Origin: Rosenbergiella metrosideri
GTDB taxonomy: Bacteria > Pseudomonadota > Gammaproteobacteria > Enterobacterales > Enterobacteriaceae
Reading direction: 5' to 3'
Assembly (NCBI RefSeq): GCF_022602565.1
Contig: NZ_JALBCV010000001.1
Coordinates: 1 to 64,000, forward strand
Length of the DNA: 64,000 nt
The translations under genes and the position numbers were made by a program. The notes under the pieces were generated by a model. It was not told the origin of the DNA and did no database searches. It saw only the letters and a program-made list of their open reading frames with translations. Below, piece by piece: positions 41,801-52,517 of the stretch (positions are counted from its first letter, which is position 1; each line of letters starts with the position of its first letter).

Positions 41801-43237
41801 TTACTTAAATAATGGTCCATTACGAACCAGCTCCCTAGGCAAGCTATTTTTAATTCGCTGATTAATTATTTTTGCCAGTCCTAACACCTGTTGCTGATAA
41901 CTGATTAAACATTCTCCTTTAGGCAAGGGTGTCTCCGGATAAATATCTCGACCTCGATACCATTCAGCGGCTTGCTCGGCTGTCAGTTCGACCGTGGTGG
42001 TGGTGGCGTTAGCGAGGGCGGTTATCGCTTCATGATGCCAGCGATATCCCTTGTTGTGTATATCTGCTAATCGGAAACCAAGGCGTGAGAATTTAACCTT
42101 ACCCATTAGCGGTTCGAGCGTTTTTGGGAATAGCCAGAGTTCTTTATCCCTTTGCCAGAGACTGAGCGAACTCTCCCATTTGATACCGATAGAGGCAGCT
42201 TGCTCAATGATAAGGTGTTGCGTTTTAGTTGGCAGCGGTTGGAAGGGAAGCTTACCCACCTTAAAACCTGGATGAGGAAGGGGATCTAAGCTACGCGTTT
42301 TACGCAGGCTAGCCACGAAAAATCCTTCACTATCAAAACGTTGTGGGAAAACATGAAGATAGCCTTCTGGCGTCGCCACGCGTTCTGCGCCTGGGAAGAG
42401 TGAGGCTAACGATTCGATCTCAACCGCATCTGGAAAAGTAGAGGAAAGTGACGCAATGACTTGCTGATTTTCAATGGTGTTAAGTGTGCAGGTGGAGTAG
42501 ATCAATCGACCACCGGGTTTCAGTGCATGAAAAGCGCTCACTAAGAGTTCACGCTGAGTTTGCGCAATCTCTTCTGTGCTTTCGAGGCTCCAATGAGTGA
42601 AAGCGTGAGGATCTTTACGGATCACACCTTCACCTGAGCAAGGGGCATCTAACAATATTGCATCGAACTGTTCCGGCAAGGAGGCACCAAACACACGCGC
42701 ATCAAAATGGGTCAGCGCTGTATTGACCACGCCACAGCGGCTGATATTGGCGTGTAAGACTTTAACTCGACTTGCCGCATACTCGTTAGCAACAATCAGA
42801 CCCTGATTAGCCATTTTTGCAGCGATTTGCGTCGTTTTAGAGCCCGGTGCTGAGGCCATATCCATCACTCTACACGGCATCTCTTGCGCAGCAAATAGGG
42901 CCTGCACGGGCAACATCGAACTGGGTTCTTGAATGTAGAATAGACCACTTAGATGTTCTGCGTAGCTTCCTAAGGGGATTTGCTCATCGTTAACCTGAAC
43001 CCAAAAACCTTCCTCGCACCAAGGCACCGGTGTGAGTTGCCAAGGATAGTCGGCAGTTAATTCTAGGAATTCTGCGACACTGATCTTTAAAGTATTGACC
43101 CGAATAGCGCGTCGAAGAGGGCGTTGACTGATCGCGATAAAATCTGCGAAATCATCTTCGTTGGGTAGCGCCTGACGCATGAGTTCGAGAAATTGGGCGG
43201 GAAAATCGATAGCTTCAGTACTCACAATGGGTTCCAT
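41801..43237 (-). CDS. rsmF: 16S rRNA m5C1407 methyltransferase RsmF
   Basis: Methylates C1407 of 16S rRNA with SAM. The 478-residue protein (E. coli 479) has [20 protein letters not shown] at the N-terminus, the NOL1/NOP2/Sun core with [18 protein letters not shown], the catalytic cysteines in [14 protein letters not shown] and [11 protein letters not shown], and a C-terminal PUA-like domain ([18 protein letters not shown]). A hairpin separates it from letB upstream. Confidence 0.95.
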   Translation of the reverse strand: MEPIVSTEAIDFPAQFLELMRQALPNEDDFADFIAISQRPLRRAIRVNTLKISVAEFLELTADYPWQLTPVPWCEEGFWVQVNDEQIPLGSYAEHLSGLFYIQEPSSMLPVQALFAAQEMPCRVMDMASAPGSKTTQIAAKMANQGLIVANEYAASRVKVLHANISRCGVVNTALTHFDARVFGASLPEQFDAILLDAPCSGEGVIRKDPHAFTHWSLESTEEIAQTQRELLVSAFHALKPGGRLIYSTCTLNTIENQQVIASLSSTFPDAVEIESLASLFPGAERVATPEGYLHVFPQRFDSEGFFVASLRKTRSLDPLPHPGFKVGKLPFQPLPTKTQHLIIEQAASIGIKWESSLSLWQRDKELWLFPKTLEPLMGKVKFSRLGFRLADIHNKGYRWHHEAITALANATTTTVELTAEQAAEWYRGRDIYPETPLPKGECLISYQQQVLGLAKIINQRIKNSLPRELVRNGPLFK

Positions 43238-43263
43238 GGCGGCAAAAGCTTAGTCTAGCATGA

Positions 43264-43288
43264 ACACGGGCAGGAATTCTGCCCGTGT
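43264..43288 (-). terminator. Hairpin after letB
   Basis: ACACGGGCAG and CTGCCCGTGT form a perfect 10-bp stem around GAATT, just after the letB stop on the minus strand. The T run is short. Confidence 0.6.
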
Positions 43289-43296
43289 AGTAGCGA

Positions 43297-45936
43297 TTAT
43301 TCTTGGCGAGGAATAGCAGTTCCCCACTTTTGCCAACCGTCTGGCGCTTCATCGCGTAATAGGAAGTGTTTATTCGATTCCGCTTCAGGGGCTAGAGGGA
43401 CAGTTGGTGGTGTCGCGAATTGAATACCTCCACGAATAAATTGTTGGAAGGTTCCGGTTTTAACCACACCACCGGTTAGGCCAAAATCGAGCGAGTAGCC
43501 AGAGGCCAACCAAAATACGGAGTTATTACGTACCAGGTGCTGATAACGTGTACTGATGCGCATCGCTATCTGTACCCGATCGGCTAAGTTCCCCAGAGAG
43601 GTGCCGGTGACGGTACCGACCTCAACACCACGGTACAGTACCGGTGTACCGACGGTAAGGGTTCCCGCATCTGGCGCATCGACATAGACGTTCAAACCAT
43701 CTAAGTAGCGTGAATCGGTAATTGTATCCTCTTGCAGCTCGAAACTGCGGCGTATGCTGCCTGTACCCGGGTCGACATTAACATAAGGCTGCAACAGTGA
43801 TTCTAAGTGGTTGACACCGTTAGATGATATTTCCGGTGAGACCACAGAAAATTGACTACCACTGCGGGCGAAATGTTGATCATATTCAGGGTAGAGCACT
43901 GCTTTCGCCTCAACTTGGTGTAAGTTCTGGCTGAGTGACAGGCTCTCAACTTGGCCAACATTAATGCCTAGATATTTGATGGGCATCCCTGCAGCCAATT
44001 TACTGCCATCGAAAGTATGGAAAGTAATTTGACTGCCGACTGCGTTCGCCGCATTACGGCTGGCAAAAAGCTCCCGATATTTACCTTTCTGCTTCGTGAC
44101 CCCTGATAAGCTATCGAAGCTGATTGCACCTTTTAAAGCACGATTCAATGGAGTGGCCTGTACGGTGATACCGTTAGAATTAAACTGAACTCGCGCGCCC
44201 CCTTCGGCCCAGAACACGCTCGAATTGGTGATCAGTTTCCGGTATTCCGGTACGATATGCACAGACACAATAAAATTGTCTGCATTCGGGGTAATATCGA
44301 CAATTTCACCGACTTGGTAACGGCGATAAAGTACTACGCTACCCGCTTGAATATCCGGTAAGCTTGTGGCGATAAGTTTCAACGTCACCGAGGGTTTATC
44401 TCCCTGAGTGTTGTCTTTTGCCGCATCGTCGTCAGCATAGAGAGGATAACGTGCGCTCGGTTGACCTTTCTTTCCGGTATTCACTCGGATACCGCCTTGA
44501 ATCCATTGTTGTGGGGGGGCACCCACCATCTTCAAGCCATCGAGGCCCATGCGAATTCGAATCTGACTGTCGGCGATAAACTGGCTATCGGCATGAATAA
44601 AATGACGATATTGCGGTTCAACCGAGACTTGGAACGCCACGCCGTGGTCCGTCAGAGTGCGTTGTGCAATTTTACCAATCGGCACCCCATTAAGAATGAG
44701 GGGTTGACCTGCATCGATGCCGTAGCTATCTGGTGCGGTCAATTGAAGCGTTAGGCTATTGGGAACCTGTAACAGTGATTGGCTGGCAGGTAACACGGTA
44801 AATTCGGTTGCCGCTTCACCTTCACCTGGAATTAATTGTAAAACAGTACCCGCCAGCAATGAACCGACAGAGAGGTTTCCACTTTGTAAACTAGGCTGAC
44901 GCATCTCAATACGTGTCCCCGTCCGCATTAAACCTACCACGCTCGGATCGACCGTCAGCTCACCGGTGACATGTTGTTGGTCGGTAAGATTGAGGTGAGT
45001 CAGCGTTCCGACTTGCAGGCCTTGATACATTAAAGCCGTTGAACCTGCGGTGAGGTTGTCAGCACTGGGTAACTTTAAGGTAAAATTAACCCCTCGCTGA
45101 CTTTCGGCAAGATTAGGATAGAGTTCATAACGCTGTTGATTGCGTGCTGCCTCTGAGTCTTGAGGCGAGTCAAAGGCAATGGCGCCATTAATCAGCGCTG
45201 GAACGCTAGTGAGATTAACATTTACACCTGATGCCCCTAATTTCGCCTGAAGTCCTGAAACGTTCCAAAACCGGCTATTTTTCTTTACCAGTTGCGTGTA
45301 ACGTCTTTCAATCAGTACGTCAATGAGAACGCCTTTGCCTTGTGGGGCAAAACTGTAATCATAAACACGGCCTACAGGGACTTTTTGATAATAGACTTGA
45401 GAACCGGTGTTGAGTGAACCTAAATCATTCGCGTGTAGTTGGATGATCAGACCACCGTTATTGACGATATTTTTCGGCTGACTATCAGACGCAGTAAAAT
45501 TGTCAGTTGAGGCGCCATCTCCTGGCATCATACCGATATAGTTACCGCCGACCAAAGCATCTAACCCTGACACACCCGCCAACGATGCCTGAGGGGTGAC
45601 TAGCCAAAATTTCGTGTTCGCGCGTAGTGCATCCTTCATACTACTTTTGATACTGGCTTTAATTTTTATGACGCGATAGTTATCGGTCAGAACGATATCC
45701 TGCACAGTACCAATTTCTACGCCTTGATAGCGAATAGGCGTGCGGCCAGGTACAATACCGTCTGCCGTATGGAAGTTAATGGTGATTGTCGTTCCACTTT
45801 CTTGATAATTTTTCCAAAGAAGCCACCCAGTGATCAGGATAGCCACGATGGGGAGAAACCAAAAAGGGGAAAGACGGCGCTTTTTCATAACCGTGGCGCT
45901 AATCGGTGTATTCGGCGTTTCCTGTTGCATGGGCAT
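43297..45936 (-). CDS. letB: Envelope lipid-transport MCE protein LetB (YebT)
   Basis: LetB forms a seven-ring tube across the periplasm for lipid movement. The 879-residue protein (E. coli 877) has an N-terminal membrane anchor (about 24-42) and repeated MCE domains, each opening with a DG--PG-P--Y-G-E-G pattern, e.g. ADGIVPGRTPIRYQGVEIGTV, and YFRKIPVGKVYD-like YYQKVPVGRVYD. Start could be this ATG or the one 6 bases later. It overlaps letA by 38 bases, so the pair is coupled. Confidence 0.95.
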   Translation of the reverse strand: MPMQQETPNTPISATVMKKRRLSPFWFLPIVAILITGWLLWKNYQESGTTITINFHTADGIVPGRTPIRYQGVEIGTVQDIVLTDNYRVIKIKASIKSSMKDALRANTKFWLVTPQASLAGVSGLDALVGGNYIGMMPGDGASTDNFTASDSQPKNIVNNGGLIIQLHANDLGSLNTGSQVYYQKVPVGRVYDYSFAPQGKGVLIDVLIERRYTQLVKKNSRFWNVSGLQAKLGASGVNVNLTSVPALINGAIAFDSPQDSEAARNQQRYELYPNLAESQRGVNFTLKLPSADNLTAGSTALMYQGLQVGTLTHLNLTDQQHVTGELTVDPSVVGLMRTGTRIEMRQPSLQSGNLSVGSLLAGTVLQLIPGEGEAATEFTVLPASQSLLQVPNSLTLQLTAPDSYGIDAGQPLILNGVPIGKIAQRTLTDHGVAFQVSVEPQYRHFIHADSQFIADSQIRIRMGLDGLKMVGAPPQQWIQGGIRVNTGKKGQPSARYPLYADDDAAKDNTQGDKPSVTLKLIATSLPDIQAGSVVLYRRYQVGEIVDITPNADNFIVSVHIVPEYRKLITNSSVFWAEGGARVQFNSNGITVQATPLNRALKGAISFDSLSGVTKQKGKYRELFASRNAANAVGSQITFHTFDGSKLAAGMPIKYLGINVGQVESLSLSQNLHQVEAKAVLYPEYDQHFARSGSQFSVVSPEISSNGVNHLESLLQPYVNVDPGTGSIRRSFELQEDTITDSRYLDGLNVYVDAPDAGTLTVGTPVLYRGVEVGTVTGTSLGNLADRVQIAMRISTRYQHLVRNNSVFWLASGYSLDFGLTGGVVKTGTFQQFIRGGIQFATPPTVPLAPEAESNKHFLLRDEAPDGWQKWGTAIPRQE

Positions 45937-47143
45937 CCCAGAGTAAGCGGCTATCGAGCCATTCTACGGATAGAATGGTAAGAAAAACAGCGGAACCAAA
46001 ATAAAGCGCAGCTGGTCCCATAGTAAAAGCAAGCAGTTGATCTCGATCCACGAGTGACATCATCAACGAAATAACGAACAGATCGAGCATCGACCATCTT
46101 CCAATCCATCTTACTGCCCTTAGCAATCGCACCCGAGTTTTAAGGCCTTGTTCACAGCGCATAGCAATGCTGATTAATAGTGCGAGCAAAATAATCACTT
46201 TACTAATTGGCACCAAGATACTCGCCGTAAAGACCACCATTGCCACAGGGATATTGCCACTGGCGAGCGAGAAGATTCCAGAGAAAATCGTATCGTCTTG
46301 ACGGGCACCATTTATATAGATGATTGAAATAGGTAATAGATTGGCTGGGAAAAGAAAAATAATCGAACTGATTAACGCTGCCCAAGCTTTCTGTAAGCTA
46401 TAAGGGATGCGCGGTGCCCATTTGACATGGCATCGCGGACAGCGCCCGCGATCATCATTTTGGCCACTATAATGACAATAGATACAGCACTTAACGTCTT
46501 CAGGCCGTAAGGCTTGACGTGGCTGAGGGTAAAATTTGTGCCACAGACTTTCGACATCAAGATGGATAATTAATAAAAGGTAGAACAGGGTAAGGCTGAT
46601 AAAAGCGACTAAGCCATAGCCAGCAAAGAGATCTGCGTAATCCTTAACCTTGATCGCGGCCACGATAACCCCGATCAAGTAGATATCGAACATAATCCAC
46701 TCTTTAAGCTTATCTAACACCAACAGGACTGGGCGTAGGTTCATCCCCAAATGTTTACCTACCGCCAGGTAAATGAAACTGAGCGCTAGCACCAGAGGGG
46801 TACCAATGACACAAAAACAGACCATTGCTGCGGTGAGAATATCGCCCTGATTGACCATCTGCATGATCCCCGCCAGCATACTGGCACTGATAGTCATGCC
46901 GAGTAGACGAATTTCAATAAGGGGGAGGGTCCAAGCAAGCGGCATTAGACAGAGCATTAGACAGGCCAAGCAACATAGTCGAGAAAAAGACCAATCTTTG
47001 CCCGTCGCAACTTTTACTCGGCATCGCGGGCAGTAGGCAACATCACCTCCCTTTAAAATGGGGCGGTGATATATATGGTCACACTCTCCACAACGTTTGA
47101 GGTCAGTGAAGGTTTCAGGAGAACTGATAGCGGTAATTTTCAT
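45899..47143 (-). CDS. letA: Envelope lipid-transport membrane protein LetA (YebS)
   Basis: Inner-membrane partner of LetB, PqiA family, 414 residues (E. coli 427). It has two halves, each beginning with a zinc-ribbon-like cysteine cluster (CGECDHIY with CPRC; CCIYCHYSGQ with CPRCHVKW) and followed by four hydrophobic segments. The 3' end overlaps letB by 38 bases. Confidence 0.94.
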   Translation of the reverse strand: MKITAISSPETFTDLKRCGECDHIYHRPILKGGDVAYCPRCRVKVATGKDWSFSRLCCLACLMLCLMPLAWTLPLIEIRLLGMTISASMLAGIMQMVNQGDILTAAMVCFCVIGTPLVLALSFIYLAVGKHLGMNLRPVLLVLDKLKEWIMFDIYLIGVIVAAIKVKDYADLFAGYGLVAFISLTLFYLLLIIHLDVESLWHKFYPQPRQALRPEDVKCCIYCHYSGQNDDRGRCPRCHVKWAPRIPYSLQKAWAALISSIIFLFPANLLPISIIYINGARQDDTIFSGIFSLASGNIPVAMVVFTASILVPISKVIILLALLISIAMRCEQGLKTRVRLLRAVRWIGRWSMLDLFVISLMMSLVDRDQLLAFTMGPAALYFGSAVFLTILSVEWLDSRLLWDAHATGNAEYTD

Positions 47144-47344
47144 CGCGCGTTATCGGTAATTATCGTTACAAAGCATAAAATTTTCATTGTTAGGTAATTA
47201 GGTCTGCTATAGTCGTTGAAAACGTAATGTATCAGAAGTTCCCTGAGTAAGAATATAAGCATAGTTGAGCGCTAGGCGATGTCTATTTCTTTTACTTGTT
47301 CATGGTTCCTTCGCGATTCATCAATGACACTGTATGGTTGGAAA

Positions 47345-47860
47345 ATGAGTAAGTCAGAATTTTATCAAGATATGTCCCGAGATCTTGGCGCCCTGAACAG
47401 CGGTGAGCGAGCCTTTTTGCCTATTCTTGCGAATTGCAGCGCATTAATGTTCGAAAGAATGCCAGGGCTAAATTGGGTGGGTTTTTACCTGCTCAGTGAG
47501 CAAGACACCTTAGTGCTTGGCCCGTTTCAAGGTAAATTAGCTTGCGTTCGTATCCCAGTAGGGAAAGGCGTATGTGGCACAGCTGTGGCGACCGGTGACG
47601 TGCAACGAGTCGCTGATGTTCATCAATTTAGTGGCCATATCGCCTGCGATTCCGCCAGTAATAGTGAAATTGTTTTACCGCTGCGTTGTCATGGGGAAAT
47701 TATCGGTGTGTTAGATATCGATAGTCCGCATTTTTCGCATTTTGATCATGAAGATGAAGCGGGTGTTCAATCTGTAGTGAATACACTTGAGACCCTACTC
47801 TCAGCCACAGAAATTTCTCTTTTTTTACAACAATTAAAAGGTAATTTCGCTGAGGCATAG
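47345..47860 (+). CDS. msrC: Free methionine-(R)-sulfoxide reductase MsrC
   Basis: GAF-domain enzyme (fRMsr) that reduces free Met-R-sulfoxide. About 171 residues from the ATG at 47345 (MSKSEFYQDM), where similarity begins; 22 upstream codons are open. The core NWVGFYLL, LGPFQGKLACVRIPVGKGVCGTAVA and the catalytic cysteine region HIACDSASNSEIVLPL are intact. Divergent from letA, as in E. coli. Confidence 0.93.
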   Translation: MSKSEFYQDMSRDLGALNSGERAFLPILANCSALMFERMPGLNWVGFYLLSEQDTLVLGPFQGKLACVRIPVGKGVCGTAVATGDVQRVADVHQFSGHIACDSASNSEIVLPLRCHGEIIGVLDIDSPHFSHFDHEDEAGVQSVVNTLETLLSATEISLFLQQLKGNFAEA

Positions 47861-47939
47861 CAATTAGCGCTGTAGTCATTATAATGACGCTTGTTCATGC
47901 CTGCGTTGGTCGGCAAAACCGTTGTAATCAGGAAATTTC

Positions 47940-48611
47940 ATGGAAAATCAACCTAAGTTGAGTAGTAGTAAAGAAGTCATTGCATACCTTTCACAGCAAT
48001 TTCCAAGCTGTTTTATTGCAGAAGGTGAAGCAAAGCCGTTAAAAATCGGTATTTTTCAGGATTTAGTCGAACGTATTCCGGCTGAAATGAATTTGAGTAA
48101 AACTCAGCTTCGCTCAGCGTTGCGTGTCTACACCTCGAGCTGGCGTTACCTTTACGGGATCAAAGCTGGCGCGACCCGTGTTGATCTTGATGGTAATGCA
48201 TGTGGAACGCTGGAAGAGCAACACGTTGAGCACGCACGTCAGCAACTGGAAGAAGCGAAAGCGCGCGTTGCGGCACACCGTGCAAAACAACGCAGTGAAG
48301 CTAAAGCTGATGACGCAGGTAAAGCTGAACGCCGCCCACGCAAACCTACAGCCCGTAAACCTGCTGCACAGAATGCGTCCGCAACGGACAATAAATCTCG
48401 CAAGCCTAAGAGCGATTCGCGCCAATCATCCCCTGCTGAGGGTAAACCAGTGACTGATATTTCGGTCCTGAAAGTGGGTCAACCGATTCGCGTGAAAGCA
48501 GGTCTGAGTGCCGTCGACGCTACTGTTCTTGAAATCTCTAAAGAGGGAGTTCGGGTCCAATTAGCGTCAGGACTGGCAATGATTGTACGCCCAGAACATT
48601 TGCAGTTCTGA
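47940..48611 (+). CDS. proQ: RNA chaperone ProQ
   Basis: FinO-domain RNA-binding protein of 223 residues. The N-terminal FinO/ProQ domain (about 1-120) has [22 protein letters not shown] and [17 protein letters not shown]; a basic Lys/Arg/Pro/Ala-rich linker (about 120-170) follows; the C-terminal Tudor-like domain ends [10 protein letters not shown]. It lies 19 bases upstream of prc, as in E. coli where ProQ binds many sRNAs and 3' UTRs. Confidence 0.96.
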   Translation: MENQPKLSSSKEVIAYLSQQFPSCFIAEGEAKPLKIGIFQDLVERIPAEMNLSKTQLRSALRVYTSSWRYLYGIKAGATRVDLDGNACGTLEEQHVEHARQQLEEAKARVAAHRAKQRSEAKADDAGKAERRPRKPTARKPAAQNASATDNKSRKPKSDSRQSSPAEGKPVTDISVLKVGQPIRVKAGLSAVDATVLEISKEGVRVQLASGLAMIVRPEHLQF

Positions 48612-48630
48612 AACGGAGAGTGACCCAGGC

Positions 48631-50676
48631 ATGAACACCAGTTTTAAAGTAAGTTTACTTGTCGCCACTCTGTTTATGGGTAAGGCGTTTGCTGCTGATC
48701 CAATCACACGTGAAGATCAGATCCCACAATTACAAGAGCAACCGCAACAAGTTACGGTAAGTCAGCGTGTCACGGCACGCTTTACTCAGTCGCATTATCG
48801 GCAAATCACGTTGGATGCTGCGTTTTCAAATAAAATTTTTGACCGTTATCTGAATATGATCGATTACAGTCATAATATTTTGCTGAGTAGCGATATTGCA
48901 CAATTTGCTGACAAAAAGTCGCAAGTAGGCCAAGAACTGGAGTCTGGGAATCTCGACACGTTTTATCAGCTATTTAACTTGTCCCAGCATCGTCGCTTTG
49001 AACGTTTACAATATGCGCTGAGCGCATTAGCTAAACCAATGAATTTCACCTCTCATGAATCGATTGATTTGGACCGGAGCAAAGCGCCATGGCCAACCTC
49101 GACCGAGGAGCTGAATAAATTGTGGGACGCGAAAGTGACCTACGACGAGCTCACCTTAAAGCTCGCAGGGAAGAATGAACAAGAGATCCGCGATACGTTA
49201 ACACGACGCTATAATGCGGCGTTGCGTCGCGTATCACAGACGACTAGCGAAGATGTTTTCCAAACGGCTATGAATGCGTTTGCGCATGAGATCGATCCCC
49301 ATACTAATTATCTTTCACCGCGTAACACTGAACAGTTTAATACCGAAATGAGCTTATCCTTAGAAGGGATTGGGGCGGTATTACAGATGGATGATGATTA
49401 CGCGATGATTAACTCGATGGTTGCAGGCGGCCCAGCGGCGCGGAGCAAGGCATTGAGCATCGGTGATAAAATTATCGGTGTCGGCCAAGTCGATCAACCG
49501 ATTGAAGATGTCGTGGGTTGGCGTCTCGATGATATCGTCGAAAAAATTAAAGGGCCTAAAGGAAGTAAAGTTCGTTTAGAGATCCAGCCTGCAACGAAAG
49601 GCAGCAAAACGCGTATTATCACACTGACGCGTGAACGAATTCGTTTAGAGGACCGTGCCGTACAGGGTTCTGTTCATCAAGTCGGTAAGAACAAAGTTGG
49701 CGTACTGGACATTCCCGGTTTCTACGTCGGCCTTACTGATGATGTTAAAGTACAGTTGCAAAAATTGCAGAAACAACACGTCGACAGCATTGTCATTGAC
49801 TTACGGACTAACGGTGGCGGAGCATTAACTGAAGCGGTATCCCTCTCAGGCCTCTTTATCCCCTCAGGTCCAGTTGTTCAAGTTCGTGATAATACTGGGA
49901 ATATTCATCAAGACAGCGATGATGATGGGGTGGTTTATTACAATGGTCCATTAGTGGTGCTGGTGGATAGATTCAGTGCCTCGGCCTCTGAAATATTCTC
50001 TGCTGCGATGCAAGACTACGGTAGAGCCTTGATTGTCGGCGAGCCGACTTTCGGCAAAGGAACGGTTCAACAATACCGTTCATTGAATCGTATTTATGAC
50101 CAAATGCTGCGTCCAGATTGGCCTGCATTAGGCTCGGTTCAATACACCATTCAGAAATTCTACCGCATCAATGGCGGCAGTACACAGCGTAAAGGTGTCA
50201 CGCCGGATATTCTGATGCCGACAGGAGTTGAGGCGATTAAAACGGGCGAGAAATACGAAGATAACGCTCTGCCTTGGGATAGCATTAAAGCAGCGAGTTA
50301 CTCGCCGATGGCAGACTTACAGCCTTACGTCGCCCAGCTACGTCAAGAGCACGATGCGCGTATTGCCAAAGACCGTGAGTTCCAATATATCATCAAAGAT
50401 ATTCAACGTTTCGATGCGATGAAAGACAAGATTAATATTGTTTCGCTGAATTTGGCGGAACGTCAAAAAGAGAGCAAAGAAGAGGATGCTCTGCGTTTAG
50501 AGCGTATCAACGCGCGTTTCCAAGCAGAAGGGAAAAAACCTCTTGCTTCGTTAGACGCACTGCCGAAAGACTATAAAGAGCCTGACCCTTATCTTGATGA
50601 GAGTGTCGCGATTGCTAACGATCTTGCCAGCGCGGAGAGTAAAAACCCGCCTGCTTCAATGGCGACTGAGAAGTAA
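48631..50676 (+). CDS. prc: Tail-specific protease Prc
   Basis: Periplasmic C-terminal processing protease (S41), partner of NlpI. From the ATG at 48631 it is 681 residues (E. coli 682) with a signal peptide (cleavage near AFAADP), a PDZ domain (SLEGIGAVLQMDDDYAMINS, VAGGPAARSK), and the Ser/Lys catalytic dyad in DRFSASASEIF and GEPTFGKGTVQQ. It processes FtsI and controls MepS/MepM levels in E. coli. A terminator follows. Confidence 0.96.
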   Translation: MNTSFKVSLLVATLFMGKAFAADPITREDQIPQLQEQPQQVTVSQRVTARFTQSHYRQITLDAAFSNKIFDRYLNMIDYSHNILLSSDIAQFADKKSQVGQELESGNLDTFYQLFNLSQHRRFERLQYALSALAKPMNFTSHESIDLDRSKAPWPTSTEELNKLWDAKVTYDELTLKLAGKNEQEIRDTLTRRYNAALRRVSQTTSEDVFQTAMNAFAHEIDPHTNYLSPRNTEQFNTEMSLSLEGIGAVLQMDDDYAMINSMVAGGPAARSKALSIGDKIIGVGQVDQPIEDVVGWRLDDIVEKIKGPKGSKVRLEIQPATKGSKTRIITLTRERIRLEDRAVQGSVHQVGKNKVGVLDIPGFYVGLTDDVKVQLQKLQKQHVDSIVIDLRTNGGGALTEAVSLSGLFIPSGPVVQVRDNTGNIHQDSDDDGVVYYNGPLVVLVDRFSASASEIFSAAMQDYGRALIVGEPTFGKGTVQQYRSLNRIYDQMLRPDWPALGSVQYTIQKFYRINGGSTQRKGVTPDILMPTGVEAIKTGEKYEDNALPWDSIKAASYSPMADLQPYVAQLRQEHDARIAKDREFQYIIKDIQRFDAMKDKINIVSLNLAERQKESKEEDALRLERINARFQAEGKKPLASLDALPKDYKEPDPYLDESVAIANDLASAESKNPPASMATEK

Positions 50677-50692
50677 TTTATAAGTCTACGAT

Positions 50693-50717
50693 AAACCCGC
50701 TTCGGCGGGTTTTTTTA
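50693..50717 (+). terminator. prc terminator
   Basis: AAACCCGC and GCGGGTTT form an 8-bp stem around the stable TTCG loop and are followed by a T run, 17 bases after the prc stop. Confidence 0.92.
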
Positions 50718-50892
50718 TAATGATCTCTCAGCATGTCAGTTAAATCAGACAAACAGCGAGAAGTGTATGACAAAATGTAAAGTTATGTCTTTTCAGTAGG
50801 ATATACTGGCTCGCCTCTTGAAAACTCTTGGTAACAGCCTAGGATAGTGCCCAATAAGTTTTGGTTCTGTCTTCAAGGAAATATAAACGTCT

Positions 50893-51771
50893 ATGATGCG
50901 TATCGTGTTGTTCCTCTGTACTAACCTCGCTGTTATGGCGGTGTTCGGTATCATTCTCAGCTTAACCGGCATTCGTTCGGCCAGTATTCCCGGCCTCCTG
51001 ATTATGGCGGGCTTATTTGGCTTTGGTGGGTCGTTTATCTCACTGTTAATGTCTAAATGGATGGCGTTGCGCTCAGTAGGCGGTGAAGTCATCGAGCAAC
51101 CGCGTAATGAAACCGAAAGATGGTTAATGCAGGTGGTGAGTCAGCAATCTCAACAAGTCGGAATTACTACGCCTCAAGTTGCCATTTATCACGCACCCGA
51201 TATTAATGCCTTTGCCACGGGGGCGAGAAAAAATGCGTCCTTAGTTGCCGTATCAACAGGGTTGTTGCAAAACATGAATCGCGATGAAGCAGAAGCCGTT
51301 ATTGCTCACGAAATTAGTCACGTCGCGAACGGTGACATGGTCACCATGACCCTGATTCAAGGGGTAGTGAATACCTTTGTCATTTTCATCTCACGGATTA
51401 TTGCGCAGGTGGCATCGGGCTTCCTAAGCTCAGACCGTGAAGAGGAGGGTAGCAACGGTAACCCTCTGGTCTATTTTGCAGTCGCTACCGTCTTAGAATT
51501 AGTATTTGGTATCCTCGCCAGCATCATTACTATGTGGTTTTCACGTCATCGTGAGTTCCATGCTGATGCGGGATCTGCGAAGTTAGTGGGGCGTGAAAAA
51601 ATGATTGCGGCATTGGAGCGTTTGAAAACCAGTTACGAGCCACAAGAGCCAGGCACGATGGCTGCATTTTGTATCAATGGTAAGCAGAAAAGCTTGAGCG
51701 ATCTTTTTATGTCACACCCACCACTTGACAAACGTATCGAGGCGCTGCGTCAAGGTCAATATATCAAGTAA
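50893..51771 (+). CDS. htpX: Membrane protease HtpX
   Basis: M48 zinc metalloprotease of the inner membrane in protein quality control. The 292-residue protein (E. coli 293) has four membrane segments (about 4-22, 34-53, 155-175, 190-215), HEISH in [17 protein letters not shown], and [17 protein letters not shown] providing the third ligand. Possible start also at the next ATG, three bases later. In E. coli CpxR regulates it; no CpxR box was identified here. Confidence 0.96.
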   Translation: MMRIVLFLCTNLAVMAVFGIILSLTGIRSASIPGLLIMAGLFGFGGSFISLLMSKWMALRSVGGEVIEQPRNETERWLMQVVSQQSQQVGITTPQVAIYHAPDINAFATGARKNASLVAVSTGLLQNMNRDEAEAVIAHEISHVANGDMVTMTLIQGVVNTFVIFISRIIAQVASGFLSSDREEEGSNGNPLVYFAVATVLELVFGILASIITMWFSRHREFHADAGSAKLVGREKMIAALERLKTSYEPQEPGTMAAFCINGKQKSLSDLFMSHPPLDKRIEALRQGQYIK

Positions 51772-51778
51772 TTAGGGT

Positions 51779-52003
51779 TTACATTTCCATATTATCATTG
51801 GTTTTTCGTAATAAGGGGCAGCGCTCAGACGCTGTCTCTGATGCATAAAGATAGTCTGCGTTAATCAAGCCTCTACCCGTGAGATATTCACAACGAAGAT
51901 TAAACCCCGTTTTGTCCGCTTCGCGGTAGGTCAAAATGCCATAATCCGACACCATCATTATCGCCCAACCCCCGATAACTACGATTAATAGTCGCGTTAG
52001 CAT
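51779..52003 (-). CDS. yobH: YobH family membrane protein
   Basis: 74-residue protein with an N-terminal membrane segment (about 4-20) that resembles E. coli YobH in SDYGILT, LRCEYLTGRG and the end CPLLRKTN. Function is unknown. In E. coli it stands between kdgR and mgrB; neither is seen here, and htpX is the convergent neighbour. Confidence 0.8.
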   Translation of the reverse strand: MLTRLLIVVIGGWAIMMVSDYGILTYREADKTGFNLRCEYLTGRGLINADYLYASETASERCPLLRKTNDNMEM

Positions 52004-52175
52004 GCTTGTCGATTTCCTGTCAGTAATTTGAGCTAGGGATGTAGCATGCCTTTGCCTGTTACAATAATCGATAAGAGATAACTGAAAGAATCCCGTACAA
52101 TAATCCTGATGATTAAGTAGAGTAGAGCGAGTAGAATGAGCGCAATTTTAATGAAGATGGGTAGCAGGTTGAAAA

Positions 52176-52466
52176 ATGAATGAATTGGTCGCTGGCGGCG
52201 GGAGCTATATGTTACCTGCGCTATTCGGTATTGCAGTGGTCTTTTTCTGTGTCGTGGTTTTTATTTCAATGCGCAGAGCAGTAAGAGCTAACGATCAGAT
52301 TTTATTATTGGAAGCTTTACTGCGCGAACAGCGTAAACAAACTAAAGTGTTACAGCAGCTGGTGGAATTAAGCTGCGAACCCGAGGTTACTGAAGCTGAC
52401 GTCGAAAACACGCCTGAGCTTGCAGTAGAGGAGCCTTCACATCTCACTTTCAGCGCAGAACGCTAA
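52176..52466 (+). CDS. yebO: YebO family membrane protein
   Basis: 96-residue protein with an N-terminal membrane segment (about 12-32) then a coiled-coil-like basic stretch (RANDQILLLEALLREQRKQTK) and an acidic tail ending SAER, like YebO. Function unknown. It precedes cspC, as in E. coli. Confidence 0.82.
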   Translation: MNELVAGGGSYMLPALFGIAVVFFCVVVFISMRRAVRANDQILLLEALLREQRKQTKVLQQLVELSCEPEVTEADVENTPELAVEEPSHLTFSAER

Positions 52467-52489
52467 ACATTTAGCAAGCGTTTGCTCAG

Positions 52490-52517
52490 TTGACAGTAGC
52501 AATGGGCAGAATATTTT
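52490..52517 (+). promoter_or_regulatory. Candidate cspC promoter
   Basis: TTGACA (52490-52495), 16 bases, TATTTT (52512-52517), just after yebO. If used, it gives a leader of about 275 bases before cspC. Confidence 0.45.

Noticed and set aside
52033-52175. Open minus-strand frame encoding a strongly hydrophobic stretch (IALILLALLYLIIRIIV) between yobH and yebO, at the mgrB position
   Set aside because: No ATG, GTG or TTG start in the frame, no ribosome binding site, and no similarity to MgrB. Not reported as a gene.
52138-52185. 14-codon plus-strand frame overlapping the yebO start
   Set aside because: Too short to judge; no leader-peptide features and no family match.
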